This document shows positions 27,038-35,837 of a DNA stretch of 64,000 nucleotides, one piece after another (within the stretch, counting starts at the first letter, position 1; the number at the start of each line of letters is the position of its first letter). Made by a program: the position numbers and the translations under genes. The stretch is from Sulfitobacter sp. SK011 (GTDB lineage Bacteria > Pseudomonadota > Alphaproteobacteria > Rhodobacterales > Rhodobacteraceae). Below the pieces are notes generated by a model. It was not told the DNA's origin, ran no database searches, and worked only from the letters and a program-made list of their open reading frames with translations. Location of the stretch: NCBI RefSeq assembly GCF_003352065.1, contig NZ_CP025803.1, positions 1,550,001 to 1,614,000 of the forward strand. The letters run 5' to 3'.

Positions 27038-27772
27038 TCAGGGGATCAGGGTGTCAGCCTTGGCGCGGGCACCGGAGAATGTGACAATCGCACGCACGAG
27101 AACATCCAGCGTATCCAAAACCGGAACCGGCGATTGAATGTCCTTGCTGATCAGCGAAAATTCAGAGCACCCGATGATCACTTTTTGTGCACCACGCTGG
27201 GCGAGGGCCTTGGCCTCACGTTCCAAAAGAGCGATGTCCGCGTCGCTTGGTCCCGCTTTCTTGATCCTGCGAATGGATGCAAGAATGTCCGCCTCATTTT
27301 CGGGGTAGGCGGGTGTTATGCCGAACTCAGACAGAAAACGCTCAAAAAGACCGGTGCTGTTGGTCGCGGGGGAAGCGAGAATGCCGACGATGGCCCCCCG
27401 CGTCATCCCCTGCGCCACTTCTGAACAGGCGAGTTTTGGCATGTTCAAAAGCGCGATGCCGACACTTGTTTCAATTTGCGACGCGTAAAGGTGCGCGGTG
27501 TTGCACGGCATCGCCAGAACCTCAGCACCGGCCTGTTCCAATCTGATTGCCATCTCGGCAAGGACCGGACCCGGATCGGGCCCGGTCTTTTCAATCAGGT
27601 GGGCAATGCGGGATGGAACCTGTGGGTTCATATCCACAAACATTGGAATGTGATCCTGATCATCCTCGGCGGCGGTGGTCGCATGCACTCTTTTCATCAA
27701 CTCAAGAGTGGCCTCGATGCCCATGCCGCCCAGAATGCCAATTTTGCGAAACCTGCCAGAAGCCTCCCTCAT
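27038..27772 (-). CDS. Aspartate/glutamate-family racemase
   Basis: The 244-residue protein has the pseudosymmetric two-cysteine racemase layout: GILGGMG near the start, MPCNTAH with C90 and IGCSEFSL with C202 as the acid/base pair. These PLP-independent enzymes invert the alpha carbon of aspartate, glutamate or a related amino acid. It lies 12 bp downstream of the cuyA-like gene on the same strand, so the ligand may be cysteate, the sulfonate analogue of aspartate. That link is inference from context. Confidence 0.88.
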   Translation of the reverse strand: MREASGRFRKIGILGGMGIEATLELMKRVHATTAAEDDQDHIPMFVDMNPQVPSRIAHLIEKTGPDPGPVLAEMAIRLEQAGAEVLAMPCNTAHLYASQIETSVGIALLNMPKLACSEVAQGMTRGAIVGILASPATNSTGLFERFLSEFGITPAYPENEADILASIRRIKKAGPSDADIALLEREAKALAQRGAQKVIIGCSEFSLISKDIQSPVPVLDTLDVLVRAIVTFSGARAKADTLIP

Positions 27773-27784
27773 GCCCGCGACCAG

Positions 27785-28798
27785 TCAGGACCAGCGGTCT
27801 GAGAAGTCGAACGCGGCGTCATACCCAAAGAGCGCGACCGAACCGCCTGTGTGCAGGAACACGACCCGCTCGCCTTTCTTGAAGTGACCCTTGCGGATCA
27901 GGTCGATGAAACCAGCAGCGCCTTTTGCCGAATAGACCGGATCAAGCAGGATCGCCTCAAGTTCAGCAAACATCTTGATCGCCTCAAGGCCGCTCTTGGT
28001 GGGAATGCCGTAGCCTTCACCAACGTAATCTGTGTTGGCTACAACGTCTTCGCGCGCCACGACACCGGGGCAGCCCAGTTTTTCCGCCGTCTTGCAGGCC
28101 AGATTGTATACGTTTTCTTCTTGCTTGGCCTTGGGCGCGCGCACGCCGATGCCCAAAAGCGGGATCTGTGCGTTCATCGCTTTCAGACCAACGATCAGCC
28201 CTGCCTGTGTTCCGGCGCTGCCTGTGGCGGTGACGATGTGGTCAATCTTCATGCCGCTGTTGTTCACCTGGTTCAGCATCTCAAAGGCGCAGTTGACATA
28301 GCCCAGAGCGCCCGTGGGGTTTGAACCGCCGCCGGGGATGGCATAGACCTTTTTGCCGTCTGCCCGCATCTCGGCGGCCATTTCTTCGATCAGGACGTTG
28401 AAGTCCGGTCCGGTCGGGCGCTTTTCGGTTGTGGCACCATGCAGATGATCCAAAAGGACGTTGCCGTTGTTGTTGTAGTTGGCATTGTTTGATGCGGTGC
28501 GATCTTCCAGCACAATGTGGCACTGCATGCCCATCTTGGCTGCGAAAGCCGCGGTTTGGCGCGCGTGATTGGATTGGGTGGCACCTTGGGTGATGATCAT
28601 CTCAGCGCCCTGCAACTCGGCCTCGGCCATCAGGAATTCCAGTTTGCGCGTCTTGTTGCCACCGGTGGACATGCCGGTGCAATCATCGCGCTTGATCCAG
28701 ATTTCTGGTCCGCCAAGCTCTTTTGTCAAACGGTCAAGACGCTCCAGCGGTGTGGGCAGGTGGGCAAGAAAACGGCGGGGAAAGCGTGCAAGATGCAT
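27785..28798 (-). CDS. cuyA: L-cysteate sulfo-lyase / D-cysteine desulfhydrase family, PLP enzyme
   Basis: CuyA converts L-cysteate to pyruvate, ammonium and sulfite; the close relative D-cysteine desulfhydrase releases sulfide from D-cysteine. The 337-residue sequence is the fold-type II PLP family, with [10 protein letters not shown] (PLP lysine K49), [14 protein letters not shown] and [14 protein letters not shown]. Its N-terminus, [20 protein letters not shown], agrees with what I recall of the Silicibacter pomeroyi CuyA. AAGGA precedes ATG 28798. It is co-transcribed with a racemase and divergent from a LysR regulator, as in known cuy loci. The choice between cysteate and D-cysteine rests on that resemblance and context. 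Confidence 0.82.
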   Translation of the reverse strand: MHLARFPRRFLAHLPTPLERLDRLTKELGGPEIWIKRDDCTGMSTGGNKTRKLEFLMAEAELQGAEMIITQGATQSNHARQTAAFAAKMGMQCHIVLEDRTASNNANYNNNGNVLLDHLHGATTEKRPTGPDFNVLIEEMAAEMRADGKKVYAIPGGGSNPTGALGYVNCAFEMLNQVNNSGMKIDHIVTATGSAGTQAGLIVGLKAMNAQIPLLGIGVRAPKAKQEENVYNLACKTAEKLGCPGVVAREDVVANTDYVGEGYGIPTKSGLEAIKMFAELEAILLDPVYSAKGAAGFIDLIRKGHFKKGERVVFLHTGGSVALFGYDAAFDFSDRWS

Positions 28799-28853
28799 TT
28801 TTGAGATCCTTAATTTGCTCTATTCGCCTTTTAGCGTTCCAAAACGATGAAAG

Positions 28854-28900
28854 CTAATGCAAAGTAGCGCATATAAATTGCAAAAATCGCAAGTTTGCAA
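28854..28900. promoter_or_regulatory. Divergent operator region cuyA/LysR
   Basis: It contains CTAATGCAAAGTAGCGC (28854-28870), which recurs with one change upstream of the ABC importer (29926-29942, opposite strand). A LysR-type pair of TTGCAA half-sites 17 bp apart (28878-28883 and 28895-28900) also lies here. The T-N11-A geometry fits binding by the adjacent LysR regulator. Confidence 0.6.
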
Positions 28901-28917
28901 CGGTGCGGGAGAGACAG

Positions 28918-29844
28918 ATGCGTTTGGAATGGATCGAAGACATCTTGGCGGTGCTCGACAGCGGATCCCTGGCGCGGGCGGCAGAAAAACGTCTGTTGAC
29001 GCAATCGGCCTTCACCCGTCGCGTGCGGTTGATTGAGGAAAGCATCGGCGCGGAACTTTTTGACCGCCGCCGCAAACCAGTTACCCTGATGCCAGGGGTC
29101 GAGGCACTTGCCCCGGAGCTGCGTGATCTGAGCATGCGCCTGCGCAAAGTCAGGTACAGGTTAAAGACCGCGACCAGCCAGACCGGCGGCGCGCTGAATT
29201 TTGCCTGCCAGCATGCAATCACCACGACGGTTTCCCCTTTGATCGTGCGTGCCCTGACAGCGGATCGTCACGCCTCGGTAAGGGTGCGCTCAAGCAATCA
29301 GGAAGAATGCCTGATGCATTTGCTGTCCGGCGAAGTCGATTTTGTGGTGATGTACACAGTGCCAGACGCGCAGACGCCATCACTTGAGCGGGCCTTTGAG
29401 ACCCTGACACTGGGGAGTGATATCCTGATCCCGGTTTGTGCCCCCTCATTGAAAGACAGCGTTAGGGGCAGCCAGATTCCGGGCATCAGCTATCCTTCGA
29501 ACGTCTTTCTGGGTCAGGTGTTTGACCGAAATATCGCCCCGCACCTGAACGATGACCTCCAGATCGTGACCAAGGCCGAAACAGCGCTGACGCTTGCCGC
29601 CTATGAATTTGCGCTGGGCGGGATCGGGGTGGCATGGTTGCCGCGCTCTATGGTCGTCGAGGCTCTGGCGCAGGGATCGTTGGTCTCGCTTGAGGCGGAT
29701 CTGCCTGCGCAACCTCTCGACATCAAGGCGTTCCGGTTGTCAGAGGGTGGAGGGCCACAGTCGGAAACCGCGTGGCAAGACATCTTGTCCCAGATTGTCC
29801 TGCCCGATCATCTCAAGCGCATTTCGCATGGCTCTGGGAGTTAG
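28918..29844 (+). CDS. LysR family regulator (CuyR-like by position)
   Basis: The 308-residue LysR protein has its winged helix at residues ~3-62 (LEWIEDILAVLDSGSLARAAEKRLLTQSAFTRRVRLIE, in outline) and an effector domain with GGALNFACQHAITTTVSPLIV and ALGGIGVAWLPRSMV. GGGAGAG precedes ATG 28918; an upstream GTG at 28903 is less likely. It is divergent from the cuyA-like gene and upstream of the amino-acid importer. It is the natural candidate to bind the 17-bp motif found in front of both. Confidence 0.88.
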   Translation: MRLEWIEDILAVLDSGSLARAAEKRLLTQSAFTRRVRLIEESIGAELFDRRRKPVTLMPGVEALAPELRDLSMRLRKVRYRLKTATSQTGGALNFACQHAITTTVSPLIVRALTADRHASVRVRSSNQEECLMHLLSGEVDFVVMYTVPDAQTPSLERAFETLTLGSDILIPVCAPSLKDSVRGSQIPGISYPSNVFLGQVFDRNIAPHLNDDLQIVTKAETALTLAAYEFALGGIGVAWLPRSMVVEALAQGSLVSLEADLPAQPLDIKAFRLSEGGGPQSETAWQDILSQIVLPDHLKRISHGSGS

Positions 29845-29925
29845 GCACAGTATTCCGAAAAGGCTCAACACTCAGCGCGGCATCTTCAAGCGCATCGCTA
29901 AACATGCGTTTTGCGCAATTTAAAG

Positions 29926-29942
29926 GCGCTAATTTGCATTAG
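29926..29942 (-). promoter_or_regulatory. Second copy of the shared 17-bp motif
   Basis: Read on the minus strand it is CTAATGCAAATTAGCGC, identical at 16 of 17 positions to 28854-28870. Its core is a perfect dyad, CTAAT-N4-ATTAG. It lies about 150 bp before the importer's binding-protein gene. Confidence 0.6.
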
Positions 29943-30090
29943 ACGCGCCTAAGACGATTGGCTAACATCTGTTTTATGCAAATCTCGGATTTAGCATTGG
30001 CGCAGCAACGTCATGCGGCCATGATACGCGCACAATAGGAAATCGAAACCTCGGACGTATCGATAAACAAAATCAACAGGGAGTATCTGA

Positions 30091-30957
30091 ATGTCATTCA
30101 AAAAAGTATTCGCGACGGCGACCGTTGCGCTGGGCCTTTCGACCCCGGCAGTCTTCGCCGAAGGTCACGGAGGCACATTGGACAAGATTGCCGCCAGTGG
30201 TGAAATCGTAATCGGTCACCGCGAAAGCTCGGTGCCGTTTTCGTATCTTGACGCAAATCAGCAGGCGGTCGGCTATTCTATTGACCTGTGCATGAAAATT
30301 GTTGAGGCCGTCTCCGCCGAGCTCAATAAGGAACTGACGGTCAAATATGTGCCGGTCAACCCAAAGACGCGTATTGCGCTGATGGCGAACGGGACCATCG
30401 ACCTTGAGTGCGGTTCGACAACCAACAACCTGACACGTCAGCAGCAGGTTGAATATTTGCCGACAACATTTGTGACAGGCACCAAGATCATGGCCCGCAA
30501 GGATTCAGGGATCAATTCGGTTGCCGATCTGGAAGGCAAGGCGATTGCGCTTGCGCAGGGTACAACAAATGAGCGTGCCATCATGGCCGCTGTGGAAGCT
30601 GCGGGAATGGACGTTAAAATCCTGCCGGTGCGCGATCATGCCGAAGGCATGCTGTCACTGGAAACTGACCGCGTGGATGCCTATGCCACCGATCACATCC
30701 TGCTCTTTGGTCTGATTTCAAAATCCAAAACCCCAGATGATTTTGCAGTTGTCGGCGATTTCCTGTCATTTGACCCCTATGCTTTGATGGTGCGTCGCGA
30801 TGACAGCGCCTTTGAACTGGTCGGGAAGAAAGCGCTCGCGGAAGTGTTCCGGTCAGGTGAGATCGACGCGATCTATGCAAAATGGTTCGACCCACTTGGC
30901 GTTCCTGCTGATCCGCTTTTGAAAGCCGCATTCAAGCTTGGTGCATTGCCAGAATAA
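30091..30957 (+). CDS. Amino-acid ABC transporter, periplasmic binding protein (Asp/Glu type)
   Basis: The 288-residue family-3 solute-binding protein has a signal peptide at 1-23 (cut after FA). GltI/AatJ-like features follow: GHRESSVPFSYLDANQQAVGYSIDLC, MANGTIDLECGSTTNN, the WFDPLG-type C-terminal segment and GTTNERAI. It binds an acidic amino acid, and the genomic link to cuyA makes cysteate a candidate ligand. CAGGGAG precedes ATG 30091. A strong hairpin follows the gene before the permeases. Confidence 0.9.
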   Translation: MSFKKVFATATVALGLSTPAVFAEGHGGTLDKIAASGEIVIGHRESSVPFSYLDANQQAVGYSIDLCMKIVEAVSAELNKELTVKYVPVNPKTRIALMANGTIDLECGSTTNNLTRQQQVEYLPTTFVTGTKIMARKDSGINSVADLEGKAIALAQGTTNERAIMAAVEAAGMDVKILPVRDHAEGMLSLETDRVDAYATDHILLFGLISKSKTPDDFAVVGDFLSFDPYALMVRRDDSAFELVGKKALAEVFRSGEIDAIYAKWFDPLGVPADPLLKAAFKLGALPE

Positions 30958-30966
30958 GCGAAAATC

Positions 30967-30993
30967 GGACCGGCAGGGTTTTCCTGCCGGTCC
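30967..30993 (+). promoter_or_regulatory. Intercistronic hairpin after the binding-protein gene
   Basis: A perfect 11-bp GC-rich stem (30967-30977 with 30983-30993, five-base loop) begins nine bases after the stop. There is no real T-run, so it more likely slows 3' decay or partly attenuates transcription than ends it. Confidence 0.75.
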
Positions 30994-31015
30994 TTTCACA
31001 AGCGGGGCGTGAGCG

Positions 31016-31735
31016 ATGAATTATAACTGGAATTGGGCCGTCCTGTTTGAGGAACAATACCTCAGCTGGTTGATCAGTGGCTTTGGCTGGACGGTCTCGG
31101 TCGCGCTAAGTGCATGGTGCATCGCCATCGTGATCGGCGCGCTTGTCGGTGTCGGAAAGACGGTACCAAACCGGGTGATCCGCGCCATATGCGCCACATA
31201 TGTAGAGATATTCCGAAACGTGCCGCTGCTGGTACAGATGTTCATCTGGTATTTCGCAGTGCCCGAATTGCTGCCCGACGACTGGGGCAGATGGATGAAG
31301 CGCGACATGCCAAACCCCGAATTTGTCACCGCTGTCGTGGCGCTTGGGCTTTATACCGCCTCGCGTATCGCCGAACAGGTGCGTGCGGGCATCGAAACCG
31401 TGCCACCGGGCCTTACGGCCGCTGCGACTGCGCATGGTCTCAGCGTTGGCCAAACCTACCGCTATGTTCTGCTGCCGATTTCATTTCGGATGATCGTGCC
31501 ACCCCTGACCTCGGAATTCCTGACCGTGTTCAAGAACTCCTCGCTGGCCCTGACCATCGGTCTGCTTGAGCTGACCGCGCAAAGCCAGCAGATCGCCGAA
31601 TACACCTTCCAGGGGTTCGAGGCCTTTACCGCCGCGACCGTCATTTACGTCTGTATCGCGCTGATCGCCACGGTCCTGATGCAGGTGCTGGAAAAATACA
31701 CCCGCATCCCCGGCTATGTCGGAAAAGAGGGCTGA
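31016..31735 (+). CDS. Amino-acid ABC transporter permease (GltJ type)
   Basis: The 239-residue inner-membrane permease of the HisM/GltJ family has five to six hydrophobic segments. The conserved cytoplasmic EAA-like loop is AEQVRAGIETVPPGLTAAATAHGLSVGQTYRYVLLP (region ~118-155), and the EIFRNVPLLVQMFIWYF block lies before it. It pairs with the next permease. ATG 31016. Confidence 0.92.
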   Translation: MNYNWNWAVLFEEQYLSWLISGFGWTVSVALSAWCIAIVIGALVGVGKTVPNRVIRAICATYVEIFRNVPLLVQMFIWYFAVPELLPDDWGRWMKRDMPNPEFVTAVVALGLYTASRIAEQVRAGIETVPPGLTAAATAHGLSVGQTYRYVLLPISFRMIVPPLTSEFLTVFKNSSLALTIGLLELTAQSQQIAEYTFQGFEAFTAATVIYVCIALIATVLMQVLEKYTRIPGYVGKEG

Positions 31736-31738
31736 TCC

Positions 31739-32395
31739 ATGGGAGATTTTGATTTCAGCGTCATCTGGGCCAACTTGCCGTTCCTCTGGCAGGGCCTGCA
31801 ACTTAGCCTGTGGCTGACCTTCCTGTCGATCATCGGCGGCATCGTTCTGGGCACACTTCTGGCACTGGCGCGACTGTCCGGGATCGCGCCGCTGTCGCTG
31901 GTTGCCGCGACATACGTCAACCTGATCCGGTCGGTGCCGCTGATCCTTGTGATCTTCTGGTTCTTCTTTCTGGTGCCGCTGGCCATCGGGCGGCCCATCG
32001 GCAGCTTCTACTCGGCGCTGATCGCCTTTGTCCTCTTCGAGGCCGCGTATTATTCCGAAATCATGCGCGCGGGCATCCAAAGCGTCAAAAGCGGACAGGT
32101 GCATGCCGGGCAGTCTACTGGGCTGAACTACTGGCAAATCCAGCGCTACGTCGTTTTGCCGCAGGCCTTTCGCAACATGATCCCGATCCTCGTGACGCAG
32201 GGCATCATTCTGTTTCAGGATACATCGCTGGTCTTTGTGGTCTCCTTGCGCGACTTCATGACCGCCTCTTCGATAGTCGCGCGCACCGAAGGAAGGCTGG
32301 TTGAAATGTATCTTTTTGCCGCCGTCGTCTATTTCGTAATCTGCTTCTCCGGCTCAATGCTGGTGAGAAGCCTCAAATCCCGGATGAGCACATGA
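31739..32395 (+). CDS. Amino-acid ABC transporter permease (GltK type)
   Basis: This 218-residue second permease of the importer starts three bases after the first. The N-terminal transmembrane block is followed by [17 protein letters not shown] and the EAA loop ([28 protein letters not shown]), which contacts the ATPase. Its last four bases overlap the ATP-binding gene (ATGA). Confidence 0.92.
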   Translation: MGDFDFSVIWANLPFLWQGLQLSLWLTFLSIIGGIVLGTLLALARLSGIAPLSLVAATYVNLIRSVPLILVIFWFFFLVPLAIGRPIGSFYSALIAFVLFEAAYYSEIMRAGIQSVKSGQVHAGQSTGLNYWQIQRYVVLPQAFRNMIPILVTQGIILFQDTSLVFVVSLRDFMTASSIVARTEGRLVEMYLFAAVVYFVICFSGSMLVRSLKSRMST

Positions 32396-33120
32396 TCAGC
32401 ATCGAAAACATCAGCAAATGGTATGGCGATTTTCGCGTGCTGACCGAATGCACCACCGGCGTCAAAAAAGGCGAAGTTGTCGTGGTCTGTGGCCCCTCCG
32501 GGTCGGGCAAATCGACACTGATCAAGTGCGTCAACGGGTTGGAGCCTGTGCAAAAAGGCAAGATCACCGTGGACGGCGATGAGGTGACCGCCAAGCGCGC
32601 AAATCTGACAGCGCTTCGATCCCGCATTGGCATGGTCTTTCAGCATTTCGAACTTTACCCGCATATGTCGGTGCTGGAAAACCTGTGCCTCGCACAGGAA
32701 AAGGTTCTCAAACGCGGCCGGGACGAAGCCGTTGCGCGCGCAGAGAAGTTACTGACACGGGTCGGCATGGCCGATCATGCCAAGAAATTCCCCAGCCAAT
32801 TGTCCGGCGGTCAGCAGCAACGCATCGCGATTGCGCGCTCTTTGGCAATGGACCCGATTGCAATGCTCTTTGACGAGCCGACCTCGGCGCTTGATCCCGA
32901 AATGATCAAAGAGGTGCTCGATGTCATGGTTGAACTGGCACAGGAAGGGATGACGATGATGGTTGTCACCCACGAAATGGGCTTTGCCCGCAAAGTCGCC
33001 GACAGGGTCATCTTTATGGACGAGGGGGCGATCATCGAGGACAGGCCGACGGCTGAGTTCTTTGACAACCCTGAAAGCGACCGCGCCAAGGATTTCCTCT
33101 CAAAGATACTCAATCACTGA
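32392..33120 (+). CDS. Amino-acid ABC transporter ATP-binding protein (GltL type)
   Basis: This 242-residue ATPase has Walker [13 protein letters not shown], the Q-loop in [18 protein letters not shown], the signature [15 protein letters not shown], Walker [14 protein letters not shown] and the switch histidine in THEMGFA. It energises the two permeases. The ATGA overlap with the preceding gene shows operon organisation. It closes the importer operon. Confidence 0.95.
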   Translation: MISIENISKWYGDFRVLTECTTGVKKGEVVVVCGPSGSGKSTLIKCVNGLEPVQKGKITVDGDEVTAKRANLTALRSRIGMVFQHFELYPHMSVLENLCLAQEKVLKRGRDEAVARAEKLLTRVGMADHAKKFPSQLSGGQQQRIAIARSLAMDPIAMLFDEPTSALDPEMIKEVLDVMVELAQEGMTMMVVTHEMGFARKVADRVIFMDEGAIIEDRPTAEFFDNPESDRAKDFLSKILNH

Positions 33121-33260
33121 GTGCATGTATGTTCGTTTGGGTGCGGTCACTTAGGTGTATCAATTTAACCGGCGGATGAACCCGGCGGTGTGGCAGTGCT
33201 GATTTGGACGTTTGATTGCCGACGCGGGGCAGTTGGCATCGCCAATGGCCACCCATGATC

Positions 33261-34244
33261 CTAACCATCATAAAGCCCGGCGCTGCGCGCGCGCAGCTTG
33301 GTCAAAGCAAGGACTGTGTCAATTGTCGGCGTTGGCGTGTCGGTGATCCGGCCCAGTTCCTGAACCGAGCCGACCAATGCGTCGATTTCCATCGGACGAC
33401 CCTGATCAAGGTCCTGCAGCATTGATGTGCGATGTGCCCCGACGGCCGCGCCGCCGTTGATGCGACGATCCACGTCGATCGGAAACTTGACGCCCATCTT
33501 CTCGGCAATCTGCTGTGCCTCGATCATCATATTGCGCGCAACTTCGCGGGTGCCCACATCTGTGCACAGGACATCAAGCGTTGCGTGGGTCAGCGCAGAG
33601 ATCGGATTGAACGACAGGTTCCCCCATAGTTTTACCCAAATCTCATCGCGCAGATGTGGGCGCACCGGGGCCTTGAGCCCCGCAGCGCTCAGCGCCTTGG
33701 ACAGGGCCATTGCGCGGTCCGATTTGCTGCCGTCAGGTTCGCCCAGACTAAATCGGTTCCCTTCAATATGCTTGATCACGCCTGGCTGGATGACTTCGGC
33801 CGCCGGATAAACCACGCAGCCCAGCACCCGGTCCGGACCAAAACCGTCCCATTGCGCATTGCCCGGATCAACCGTTTCCAGCCGCGTGCCTTCGAGATCG
33901 GTGCCGATCTTGTGGAAATACCACCAGGGAACACCGTTGACGCCGCTGACAATCGTGGTGTTTTTCCCGATCAGGGGCTGAACTTTGGGCACGATAGGGG
34001 GCACTGAATGCGCCTTAAGCGTGATGATGACATAATCCTGCGGGCCCAGATCGGCTGGGTTGTCGCTGGCCGTCACCTTGACGGTTTGGAGCGCGCCGTC
34101 CTCTTCGATCAGTGTCAGCCCCTTGTCTTGCATGGCAGCAAGGTGGGGGCCGCGCGCGACAAGGCTGACGTCGGCACCCGCCTGCGCCAGTTTCACACCC
34201 AGATAACCGCCAATGGCACCGGCACCAAAAACACAAATCTTCAT
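33261..34244 (-). CDS. 2-dehydropantoate 2-reductase family protein
   Basis: The 327-residue ApbA/PanE-family NADP oxidoreductase has an N-terminal Rossmann motif, FGAGAIGGYLGVKLAQAG, and the family segment LWGNLSFNPISALTHATLDVLC with the substrate-binding asparagine and serine. The catalytic lysine is in VKLWGN. It is the last gene of a 12-gene catabolic operon, three bases after the acyl-CoA ligase gene. It is therefore more likely a 2-hydroxyacid or pathway-specific ketoreductase than the pantothenate enzyme. That is inference from context. Confidence 0.86.
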   Translation of the reverse strand: MKICVFGAGAIGGYLGVKLAQAGADVSLVARGPHLAAMQDKGLTLIEEDGALQTVKVTASDNPADLGPQDYVIITLKAHSVPPIVPKVQPLIGKNTTIVSGVNGVPWWYFHKIGTDLEGTRLETVDPGNAQWDGFGPDRVLGCVVYPAAEVIQPGVIKHIEGNRFSLGEPDGSKSDRAMALSKALSAAGLKAPVRPHLRDEIWVKLWGNLSFNPISALTHATLDVLCTDVGTREVARNMMIEAQQIAEKMGVKFPIDVDRRINGGAAVGAHRTSMLQDLDQGRPMEIDALVGSVQELGRITDTPTPTIDTVLALTKLRARSAGLYDG

Positions 34245-34247
34245 GGA

Positions 34248-35777
34248 TCAGGCCCCCTCTGCCAGACCGAGCTTTTCGGCCAGTCCAATGCGCTGCATCT
34301 TGCCGGTCGCCCCTTTGGGAATTTCGTCCATGATAATGATTTTGCGCGGCACTTTGAAATCCGCAATATGCGCGGCTGCAAAGCTGCGGATATCCTGTTC
34401 CGTTGCGCTTGAGCCTTCTTTGAGAACGACCGCTGCGGCCACGTCTTCGCCCAGCTTGGGATGTGGCAGCGCAAAGGTGACGACCTGTGCGACATCAGGG
34501 TGATCCAATAAAACGCCGTCAACCTCAAGGGGGCTGATTTTTTCGCCGCCGCGGTTGATGATCTCTTTCAGGCGGCCCGTCAGGTGCAGATAGCCGTCCT
34601 TGTCAAAGGCCCCCTGGTCGCCCGTACGGAACCAGCGCGCGCCATCGGCTTCAAAGAAGTTCTTGGCATTGGCGTCAGGGTTGCTCTCATACCCCGGTGT
34701 GACATTGGGGCCAGAGATGACCACTTCGCCCGTGCCCTCAATCAGGTGATTTTCAGTCTCATGTGCGATGCGCATCTTGGGTCCGGCCGCAATACCAACT
34801 GCACCCGGCTTTTGCGCGCCGGCACCAAGCGGATTACAGGCCATTTGGTGCGCCGCTTCGGTCATCCCGTATGCTTCGACAACAGGCGCGCCAAAGGTCT
34901 GGTTCAGGGCGACCATCACCTGCGCGGGCAAGGACGCAGAGGACGAGCGTAAAAAGCGCAGCTTGGTGTCAGCGATGACATCCGCATTGCGCCCTGCGCG
35001 TGTCAGGATGGCCTGATGCATGGTGGGCACAGCAGTATACCATGTCGGCTGCGCCTCTTTCATCCAGCCAAAGAATTTCAGCGCGTCAAAGCCCGGCGCG
35101 CACCAGATCGACGCACCCGATGACAGCGACGCCGCAACAGCGGCAATAAGCCCGTGGATATGAAAGAGTGGCATGACGTTCATGCAGCGGTCTGCCTGCG
35201 TCAGCTTCAGCGACTCGCGGATGTGTTGTGCAGAGGCTGCGACATTGGACTGCAAAAGCGGCACGATCTTGGGTCGGGACGTGGTGCCGGAGGTGTGCAG
35301 GATCAGGGCGACATCATCGGCAGCTGGTTCCCTGTCTGAGGGCGCGGCGGCCTTGTCGGCTGACAGTGTGAAAGCGCCAGCGGCGGCCCCCTTGGGTACT
35401 GAAAGGCGAATGATGTTCATGCCGAGCTTGCTGGCAGCGGCATGTGCAGGGCCGTCATCGCCCTCAGGAAGGATCACCGCTTTGGCGTTCAGGTCTTCCA
35501 GATAAAACGCAAATTCCTCTTCTTTGTATGCCGGGTTCAGCGGCGCGGTCGTCGCCGCTTGGGCAACTGTCATAAAGGCGGCGGCCATTTCCGGGCCATT
35601 GGGCAGCACAATTGCCACGCGGTCGCGGGCATCAATACCCATCCCGTTCAACGTCTTCGCAACCTCTTGGGTCAGATCCCGCAGTCCATCATAGCTAAGC
35701 CAGTCACGCCCCGGCGCGCCGATTGCAGGAAGGTCGCCGGAATGATTGGCAATAAGCGCCTTGAGCGTGGTTTCCAT
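34248..35777 (-). CDS. AMP-dependent acyl-CoA synthetase/ligase
   Basis: The 509-residue ANL-superfamily ligase has the phosphate loop LILHTSGTTSRPKIVPL, the A5 motif VEAYGMTEAAHQMACNPL, the TGDQGAFDKDGYLHLTGRLKEIINRGGEKISP hinge block and a C-terminal catalytic lysine in PKGATGKMQRIG. The sequence is of the Pcs60/oxalyl-CoA synthetase-like type, so a small or di-acid substrate is plausible. ATG 35777 has AAAGGAA upstream. It belongs to the 12-gene operon and should activate a pathway acid to its CoA thioester. Confidence 0.9.
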   Translation of the reverse strand: METTLKALIANHSGDLPAIGAPGRDWLSYDGLRDLTQEVAKTLNGMGIDARDRVAIVLPNGPEMAAAFMTVAQAATTAPLNPAYKEEEFAFYLEDLNAKAVILPEGDDGPAHAAASKLGMNIIRLSVPKGAAAGAFTLSADKAAAPSDREPAADDVALILHTSGTTSRPKIVPLLQSNVAASAQHIRESLKLTQADRCMNVMPLFHIHGLIAAVAASLSSGASIWCAPGFDALKFFGWMKEAQPTWYTAVPTMHQAILTRAGRNADVIADTKLRFLRSSSASLPAQVMVALNQTFGAPVVEAYGMTEAAHQMACNPLGAGAQKPGAVGIAAGPKMRIAHETENHLIEGTGEVVISGPNVTPGYESNPDANAKNFFEADGARWFRTGDQGAFDKDGYLHLTGRLKEIINRGGEKISPLEVDGVLLDHPDVAQVVTFALPHPKLGEDVAAAVVLKEGSSATEQDIRSFAAAHIADFKVPRKIIIMDEIPKGATGKMQRIGLAEKLGLAEGA

Positions 35778-35837
35778 TGAAAAGTTCCTTTTACCTGTTG
35801 CAGTTCGACGGGTGGTTTGCGCTGAGCGGGCAGGCAA

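Noticed and set aside
27785-28798. 1-aminocyclopropane-1-carboxylate deaminase
   Set aside because: Same PLP fold, but the N-terminal and central sequence is closer to the cysteate sulfo-lyase/D-cysteine desulfhydrase branch, and the divergent LysR fits a cuy locus.
31481-32137. 218-codon minus-strand frame across the two amino-acid permease genes
   Set aside because: It spans two real genes antisense and is Asp/Gln/Arg-rich with no membrane or domain signature.
33261-34244. Pantothenate biosynthesis gene panE as the main role
   Set aside because: Family membership is clear, but its place at the end of a catabolic operon with no pan genes makes a pathway-specific reductase more likely; no symbol was assigned.
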